Shown: positions 6,522-10,677 of the stretch, one piece after another
How the letters are laid out: each line of letters begins with the position of its first letter
Numbering within the stretch: the first letter of the stretch is position 1
Assembly: GCA_903873095.1 (NCBI GenBank)
Contig: CAIQMU010000105.1
Span: 1-10,677, forward strand
Direction of reading: 5' to 3'
Source: an uncultured bacterium
Lineage (GTDB): Bacteria; Patescibacteriota; Minisyncoccia; Phycocordibacterales; UBA1006
DNA: 10,677 nucleotides
Made by a program: the position numbers and the translations under genes
The notes under the pieces: model-generated
The model's input: the letters and a program-made list of their open reading frames with translations, nothing else
Told to the model about the DNA's origin: nothing
The model's database searches: none

Positions 6522-7181
6522 ATGGAACTACTTGTTTTATTTTTCAAAGGCCTCGCTTTTGGTGTTCTTACATCACTCCCCATCGGAGGATCTGCGACAC
6601 TGATTGTTCGGGAGGTATATTTCAAGGGAAGGTCGGCAGGTATGATATTAGTTGCAATACCGCTTATCATCGATTGGATTTTTACACTTCTTACATTGTT
6701 TGTTTTTCAGCCAAACAGATTGCTTTTCATGACAGCCCTTCCATATTGGTTACATGGACTAGTTCACTTCACCTCAATACATACAGATTTAATTCTCGGA
6801 TGTATTCTTGCAAAGATCGCACATGGACTTTGGAAACATCGATTTGATGTTGAAAAGAAAAATACACGTAGTGCGCGAATTAAAATCATGGCTACAGCAT
6901 CAGTAAATATGATTACAATCCCGTCCGTGATCATTATTTATTTTTCCCGTATTTTCTCGGGTCATGTTCCTGATACGTTTGGAAAATATTTATTTTTCGA
7001 AGCTATGATTCTTGGTGGAATGATAATGTGGTCAATCACTATTGGTCGAGTTGAATCAGCAAGAAAACATCATCAAGATTTTAATCCTGGTACTGCTAAT
7101 GCGAGATTTGCAATGGTTGTGGGAAGTTTTGCTCTCATTGCTTTTGTAAAAGGAATTATCGTATGTCTTAATCCTACATAA
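6522..7181 (+). CDS. Divergent LysE-like integral membrane protein
   Basis: A 219-residue hydrophobic protein with about six predicted membrane helices (roughly 2-22, 40-62, 84-102, 126-145, 155-175, 194-214) and no signal peptide. It is a diverged relative of the LysE/RhtB family, which exports amino acids and similar small molecules. The first-helix motif is LPIGGSA (19-25), where family members usually have P-x-G-P; helix 4 has SVNMI (127-131), where the neighbour has SNP. Shared with the next gene are an Asp in helix 2 (D51, LIIDWIFT) and GG...MW in helix 5 (165-170). The loss of both signature prolines suggests altered or lost transport. ATG 6522 is chosen because the neighbour-like first helix starts there. 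An overlapping frame beginning upstream is out of phase and not family-like. The stop codon lies in the terminator. Substrate unknown. Confidence 0.8.
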   Translation: MELLVLFFKGLAFGVLTSLPIGGSATLIVREVYFKGRSAGMILVAIPLIIDWIFTLLTLFVFQPNRLLFMTALPYWLHGLVHFTSIHTDLILGCILAKIAHGLWKHRFDVEKKNTRSARIKIMATASVNMITIPSVIIIYFSRIFSGHVPDTFGKYLFFEAMILGGMIMWSITIGRVESARKHHQDFNPGTANARFAMVVGSFALIAFVKGIIVCLNPT

Positions 7182-7198
7182 TAATGTGGGATTTTTTT
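7170..7198 (+). terminator. Terminator of the 6522 gene, containing its stop codon
   Basis: AATCCTACAT (7170-7179) pairs with ATGTGGGATT (7184-7193) in a 10-bp stem with one T-G pair and loop AATA, followed by a T run to 7198. The TAA stop (7179-7181) straddles stem and loop. Confidence 0.9.
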
Positions 7199-7219
7199 AT
7201 GGCAAAAAACGTCAATTTC

Positions 7220-7228
7220 TGCTAAAAT
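7220..7228 (+). promoter_or_regulatory. Extended -10 promoter of the 7238 gene
   Basis: TGC-TAAAAT (hexamer 7223-7228), identical to the element before the restriction gene. A weak TGGCAA (7200-7205) lies 17 bp upstream as -35. Start expected near 7235, 3 bases before the ATG at 7238, so the mRNA should be almost leaderless. Confidence 0.62.
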
Positions 7229-7237
7229 CAAAAAACT

Positions 7238-7942
7238 ATGCATTTTCTCGGTCACAGTTTAATTCTTAGAGGAATTATTGTTGGTATGATATTGGCTCTT
7301 CCAACAGGACCTGCTGGCTTTATGGCTGTTTGGCAAACACTCGTCAACGGATATCGCCGAGGACTTGTTTCCGCGATGGGACTTCTCACAACTGACCTTC
7401 TTTATTCAATCATTATTTGTTTCGGAATTGGATTCATCGAACATTTTTTGTTGCACTATAATTTATTGTTTCGATTTGCCTGCGGAGTCGCACTTCTCGG
7501 TATTGGATTTTCTGGGCTTCGTAATTATAAAAATGAAACAAAATCAAAAGCACACAGTCATGTAGCTGCGTACCTTGAAACATTTTTTCTTTCAGCATCA
7601 AATCCGATTATTTTAGTTTCCTCGACGATTTTATTTTCTACATTTGGTGGTCCGATTTTTATCGCTGCGAAATTTTCAAAAATATTATTTGTGACGGGGG
7701 TTGTGATTGGGGGACTGATGTGGGAAGTTCTATTCTTGAAATTTGTTGATTCGTTAAACAAGGCGAATAAACTTGTTTCGATTGAAACAATCAATAGAAT
7801 TTGTGCGATATTGATTGCGGTGACGGGTGCATTTATTTTAGGTGTGTCGATTATCAAAATTGGAAAAATCTTGTGGGAATACCAAGATTTCTTTGTTCAA
7901 TTTTATCGATCAATTGGGCCGTATCTACGCAATTATTTCTAG
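7238..7942 (+). CDS. LysE-family membrane transporter
   Basis: A 234-residue inner-membrane protein of the LysE/RhtB type, a family of exporters of amino acids and related small molecules. About six membrane helices are predicted (8-30, 45-67, 76-95, 116-136, 150-172, 186-208). Family marks are ALPTGPAGFMAVWQTLVNGYRRG: P22-T-G-P25 at the end of helix 1 and a basic loop after it. Others are LLTTDLLYS with D53 in helix 2 and SASNPIILV with N122-P123 in helix 4. It is the less eroded of the tandem pair: the upstream protein has the same layout but lacks the two motif prolines. It has its own extended -10 promoter very close to the ATG and ends in TAG. No clear terminator follows; a repeat-like palindrome lies 7 bases downstream. 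Substrate cannot be told. Confidence 0.85.
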   Translation: MHFLGHSLILRGIIVGMILALPTGPAGFMAVWQTLVNGYRRGLVSAMGLLTTDLLYSIIICFGIGFIEHFLLHYNLLFRFACGVALLGIGFSGLRNYKNETKSKAHSHVAAYLETFFLSASNPIILVSSTILFSTFGGPIFIAAKFSKILFVTGVVIGGLMWEVLFLKFVDSLNKANKLVSIETINRICAILIAVTGAFILGVSIIKIGKILWEYQDFFVQFYRSIGPYLRNYF

Positions 7943-7948
7943 TTAAAA

Positions 7949-7986
7949 CCCTCATCCGCCTTCGGCACCTTCTCTCTGAGGGAGAA
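7949..7986. repeat. REP-like GC-rich palindrome
   Basis: CCCTCA (7949-7954) pairs with TGAGGG (7977-7982), enclosing a small GCC-TTC-GGC hairpin (7958-7966). A competing stem, TTCTCTC / GGGAGAA (7970-7976 / 7980-7986), overlaps it. The sequence resembles the interspersed CCCTCA...GAGGGAGAA elements common between bacterial genes. There is no T run, so it is not a standard terminator. No second copy is in this window. Confidence 0.5.
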
Positions 7987-8034
7987 TGCTACATCCGGAG
8001 CTTTGTGAGCACATAAAATAACTATTCTTTCAAC

Positions 8035-8063
8035 TTGGAAAAAAACTCAAAAAAGGGTACTAT
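8035..8063 (+). promoter_or_regulatory. tRNA promoter
   Basis: TTGGAA (8035-8040), 17-bp spacer, TACTAT (8058-8063). Start expected near 8070, about 6 bases before the mature tRNA 5' end. Confidence 0.65.
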
Positions 8064-8075
8064 TCCAGTACGTTT

Positions 8076-8148
8076 GCATCCGTAGCTCAGTTGGTAGAGC
8101 AGTCGACTTATACTCGATCGGTCCTTGGTTCAAGTCCAAGCGGATGCA
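8076..8148 (+). tRNA. tRNA-Ile, anticodon UAU (reads AUA)
   Basis: A complete 73-base cloverleaf. The acceptor stem is GCATCCG / CGGATGC. The D-arm is GCTC-AGTTGGTA-GAGC. The anticodon stem GTCGA / TCGAT has one G-T pair, with loop CTTATAC, placing TAT (8109-8111) at positions 34-36. The variable loop is CGGTC, the T-arm CTTGG-TTCAAGT-CCAAG, and the discriminator base A (8148). CCA is not encoded. Anticodon UAU decodes AUA. Most bacteria read AUA with a CAU tRNA modified to lysidine by TilS, so UAU is unusual. The identity rests on the anticodon alone. No terminator hairpin follows; the T run at 8151-8159 may serve, or transcription may continue into the next gene. Confidence 0.93.
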
Positions 8149-8170
8149 CATTATTTTTTTCAAAAATCAG

Positions 8171-8923
8171 ATGAAAGAATTTACAGGAAAACTTAAAAAA
8201 ATTAAGCCAAATATACTTATCAAAAAGGAAGAGAATAATCGCGTCGACAACCTTTTCCTTGTTCTGGGTCTTATTTATAACGATCTCAAGGGTTTGATAT
8301 TGTGGAATCGATTACTTTATGAAAATTATCGAAACCCAACAAGCGGTGAAATCTCCTGTCATTCTGGTGAATTTTCTGGAATGCAATCCCAAATATATAG
8401 ATTATTAATAAGTTTAATTGGGGAATTTCTCATTTCTCTACAAAAACATAAAGACACTATAAATTCCATTGAATTTCGATTGATTGAAAAAGATTTACCC
8501 AAAAACCTACAAGATAGGTGGAAAAAAATATGCGCTATTGCTTTTGGAGCTAATAATAAACATACACCCGACTTTCTTTCGAGGATTGCCGAGATTAGAA
8601 ATAATGTAACATTTCATTATGATCATTCTGGAAAAGTAATGAGAAAATCATTTATAAAGAAATTTTATGAAACACCTAAAGATTCGTCAAATAATTTTGC
8701 TTTTTATTCTTTGGGTCCGAAAATGGAATCCACAAGATTTTATTATTGTGATGGGGCAATTGTCGAATACATAAATGAACACCTGATTAAACAAGATGAA
8801 AACTATTTCGAGAATGCTATAAAATTAGTAGGAGAAATGAACCAGGTAATTGTTGCATTAAGCACGGTTCATATTGATAAAAAAGTTACTCAAAATGAAT
8901 CTCAAAATTCTTCTCTTCAATAA
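8171..8923 (+). CDS. Unknown protein with a HEPN-like RxxxxxH motif
   Basis: The frame opens at ATG 8144, but that ATG lies in the tRNA acceptor stem, so ATG 8171 (22 bases after the tRNA) is the likely start, giving 250 residues. I do not recognise the family with certainty. It looks alpha-helical: helices around 24-52, 71-93 and 211-232. The segment EIRNNVTFHYD (141-151) contains R143-N-N-V-T-F-H149, an Rx5H arrangement like the active site of HEPN ribonucleases, which are common in toxin-antitoxin and phage-defence proteins. One such motif is weak evidence. Composition is very low (about 23% GC in a sampled line), unlike recG and ftsH, and the position right after a tRNA is a common landing site for acquired DNA. 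The 3' end overlaps recG tail-to-tail by 38 bases. No partner antitoxin gene is visible. Confidence 0.75.
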   Translation: MKEFTGKLKKIKPNILIKKEENNRVDNLFLVLGLIYNDLKGLILWNRLLYENYRNPTSGEISCHSGEFSGMQSQIYRLLISLIGEFLISLQKHKDTINSIEFRLIEKDLPKNLQDRWKKICAIAFGANNKHTPDFLSRIAEIRNNVTFHYDHSGKVMRKSFIKKFYETPKDSSNNFAFYSLGPKMESTRFYYCDGAIVEYINEHLIKQDENYFENAIKLVGEMNQVIVALSTVHIDKKVTQNESQNSSLQ

Positions 8924-10677
8924 TCGATTTTTGCAAAGGATGTTTTTCAAGGGTAGGGTCGATGGCGACAAGATTCTGCGCCTCGGTGCGGGCGAACTCG
9001 ACCATTTTGATATTCTTGATCGCCTCCATCCCAATATCAGAAATACCCCATTGCTTAAGCCCTGCAAGATCGCCCGATCCTCGCTGTGCCAAATCAAGTT
9101 CCGCAAGTTCAAATCCATTTTTCGCCTTGATGAATGCTTGTAATCGATCCGCTGTTTTACTCGTCTTTGCATCAGCAAACAAATAACAATACGCTTGATG
9201 GTTTCCACGAATCACACGGCCACGCAACTGATGCAATTGTGCAAGTCCAAATCGTTCAGCCCCTTCGATAATAATATTTGTTGCATTGGGAACATTCACG
9301 CCGACTTCGACTACACTCGTTGAAACTAATATGTCGATTTGGTGTTCAGAGAATTTTTTCATAATCTCGTCTTTGGCTTTCGGTGTCATTTTCGAATGCA
9401 TGATCCCAATTTTAAATTCCGGAAAAACATATTCTTGAAGTCTCTTTGCTTCACTTGTAACCGATTTTAAGTTCAAGGCAAGTTCTTTGTCAGGATCAGG
9501 TTCGGAAATTCTTGGACAAATAATATACGCTTGGCGACCACTGGCAAGTTCCTTGCGGATTTTTTCATACGCACCTTCGCGTTTTTCATCGGCATTCGGA
9601 ACAACTTCGGTGATCACAGGTTTTCGCCCACTTGGCATTTGATCAATAACCGTTAAATCAAGATCGCCGTACAGCGTTAGTGCAAGTGTACGAGGAATCG
9701 GTGTTGCCGTCATCGACAAGTAGTGCGGTGCGTGACCAACTTTTCTGGCAAGTTTTTTACGTTGATTCGTTCCAAATCGATGCTGTTCATCAATGATGAC
9801 AAGTCCAAGGTCTTCAAACTCGACAGATTTTTGAATCAACGCATGCGTCCCAATAACGATCGGAATCTCACCGTTTTTAATCCATTTTAATAATTGCGTA
9901 CGTGAAATGTCAGTCCCCACCTTCGCCACATGCGTGGCTACGGCGGGCACAGCATGGCTTACTGATTGTTCGCGAAACTCTCGAAGAGTGGCAACTTTAG
10001 AAGGGAATTTGCGACACCCTGAACCGGTGATGAGTCCAATTTGAATTCCTGCGTGTTTAAAATATCCTACAAAGTTTTCAAATAATTGCGTTGCAAGAAC
10101 TTCGGTCGGTGCCATGTAGGCAACTTGCAGATTTCCAAAATCACCAAACGATCCCGTTCCAGTTGTATTTGAAATCGTTGCAAATGCAGCAACGGCTGCG
10201 ACAAATGTTTTCCCTGATCCTACATCACCTTCGATGAGTCGTGACATAGGTTTATCTTTTTGAAAGTCGCCAAGTACCGCATCGATTGCATCGGTTTGTG
10301 ATTTTGTGGGAGAGAAAGGGAATTCGCCCATAAATTCCTTGATTTCTTTTTTATTGACTTTTAGTTTATATGAAAACAATTCGTCATACTGATGACGTTC
10401 ATATTGACGAGACAATTGAATCAAGAAAATTTCTTCGAACGCAAACCGTTTGCGTGCAGCATCGGCATGCTCGCGTTTTTCCGGCGCATGAACATACATC
10501 ATTGCATCTGCAAGTTTCGGTAAGCTGTATTTTTTTAAAATATCGAGGGGAATAGGGTCGGGAATTAATTCGTGAACTTTATTTTTTAATAGTTTTTGTG
10601 TTGCATGATAAAACCATTTTGATGTGATGCCTTTTGTTTCTGCGTAAACAGGATATCCGAAGAAGTTTTTTGTTCCT
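8886..10677 (-). CDS. recG: RecG, ATP-dependent DNA helicase (N-terminus beyond right edge)
   Basis: RecG remodels stalled replication forks and Holliday junctions. The frame is open to the window edge: 596 codons are visible and roughly the first 100 residues (start of the wedge domain) are missing. The edge begins GTKNFFGYPVYAETKG, and IPDPIPLDIL follows, both typical RecG wedge text. Helicase motifs in order on the minus strand are EGDVGSGKT (Walker A, near 10206-10232), MAPTE, IVIGTHALIQ, IIDEQHRFG (DExH, near 9771-9797), MTATPIPRT, SVVEVGVNVPNA and QLRGRVIRG. The C-terminus RGSGDLAGLKQWG through HPLQKSI is complete. Between LITGS and GEIPIVIGTH there are about 49 residues, where I recall about 15 in B. 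subtilis RecG; the extra stretch (near 9909-10019) holds a palindrome and is described separately. A smaller insertion (SNTTGTGSFGDFGN) follows Walker A. The stop lies inside the convergent 8171-8923 gene. Confidence 0.97.
   Translation of the reverse strand, partial: GTKNFFGYPVYAETKGITSKWFYHATQKLLKNKVHELIPDPIPLDILKKYSLPKLADAMMYVHAPEKREHADAARKRFAFEEIFLIQLSRQYERHQYDELFSYKLKVNKKEIKEFMGEFPFSPTKSQTDAIDAVLGDFQKDKPMSRLIEGDVGSGKTFVAAVAAFATISNTTGTGSFGDFGNLQVAYMAPTEVLATQLFENFVGYFKHAGIQIGLITGSGCRKFPSKVATLREFREQSVSHAVPAVATHVAKVGTDISRTQLLKWIKNGEIPIVIGTHALIQKSVEFEDLGLVIIDEQHRFGTNQRKKLARKVGHAPHYLSMTATPIPRTLALTLYGDLDLTVIDQMPSGRKPVITEVVPNADEKREGAYEKIRKELASGRQAYIICPRISEPDPDKELALNLKSVTSEAKRLQEYVFPEFKIGIMHSKMTPKAKDEIMKKFSEHQIDILVSTSVVEVGVNVPNATNIIIEGAERFGLAQLHQLRGRVIRGNHQAYCYLFADAKTSKTADRLQAFIKAKNGFELAELDLAQRGSGDLAGLKQWGISDIGMEAIKNIKMVEFARTEAQNLVAIDPTLEKHPLQKSIIEEKNFEIHFE
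9909..10019 (-). repeat. In-frame palindromic insertion within recG
   Basis: This stretch encodes about 37 extra residues between two conserved RecG motifs. It contains an imperfect GC-rich palindrome at 9916-9947: an outer CCC-CC arm, then GCCAC-ATGC-GTGGC at the tip, with 11 of 14 positions paired. A second small hairpin is ACTCT-CGA-AGAGT (9977-9989). The frame stays open through both. It behaves like a coding palindromic element, comparable in principle to the Rickettsia palindromic elements, but its copy number cannot be seen here. Confidence 0.55.

Noticed and set aside
6337..6603. 88-codon frame with AAGGAG before an internal ATG at 6487
   Set aside because: It starts inside ftsH, and spacing from AAGGAG to ATG 6487 is only one base. 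The 6522 frame has clear membrane-protein character.
8144..8170. ATG start for the 8171 gene
   Set aside because: It is inside the acceptor stem of the tRNA; the next ATG is clear of the tRNA.
8141..8930. Genomic island attachment repeats at the tRNA
   Set aside because: I found no second copy of the tRNA 3' end on the far side of the 8171 gene and no integrase, so no island boundaries can be claimed.
1..10677. CRISPR array or insertion sequence
   Set aside because: No regularly spaced direct repeats, transposase frame or terminal inverted repeats were seen.

Overview
The window looks like chromosomal DNA from a small-genome bacterium, most plausibly a member of the Candidate Phyla Radiation (Patescibacteria). 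This is an inference from overall style: tight packing, terminators that swallow stop codons, almost no Shine-Dalgarno sequences, RNA genes without an encoded CCA end, and moderately AT-rich DNA (sampled lines of ftsH and recG are about 42-45% GC, while the restriction-modification and 8171-8923 genes drop to about 23-30%). The standard genetic code fits, because TGA is used as a stop and Trp is TGG.

Layout. 1-166 is the end of an unidentified gene. 215-439 (minus) is a cold-shock protein with its own promoter, leader and terminator. 665-2564 is a two-gene type II restriction-modification operon, an NgoPII-like endonuclease followed by a very HaeIII-like cytosine-5 methyltransferase, so the predicted target is GGCC. 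A terminator at 2563-2587 and a second hairpin at 2610-2636 separate it from the trans-translation module on the minus strand: smpB (3082-3525) followed 4 bases later by tmRNA (ssrA, 2687-3077). Divergent from smpB are two unidentified genes (3618-3860 and 3966-4523), each with its own promoter and terminator. Next come ftsH (4569-6449), two diverged paralogous LysE-like membrane proteins (6522-7181 and 7238-7942), a repeat-like palindrome, and a tRNA whose anticodon reads as UAU (Ile, codon AUA; 8076-8148). A low-GC gene with a HEPN-like RxxxxxH motif (8171-8923) starts just after the tRNA and overlaps tail-to-tail with recG (minus strand, 8886 to past the right edge).

How the parts relate. 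Housekeeping protein and RNA quality control dominates the centre: SmpB and tmRNA rescue stalled ribosomes and tag the products, and FtsH is a membrane protease that degrades tagged or misfolded proteins in well-studied bacteria. The restriction-modification operon and the 8171-8923 gene look acquired (low GC, accessory function). No insertion sequence, integrase or CRISPR array is visible.

The most interesting signals are regulatory and structural. Extended -10 promoters (TGnTAnnnT) sit so close to several start codons that the mRNAs should be leaderless or nearly so. The smpB and 3618 promoters share one palindromic -35 element. Four stop codons lie inside terminator hairpins. recG carries an in-frame insertion of roughly 35 codons containing a GC-rich palindrome. 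The tRNA has the rare UAU anticodon.
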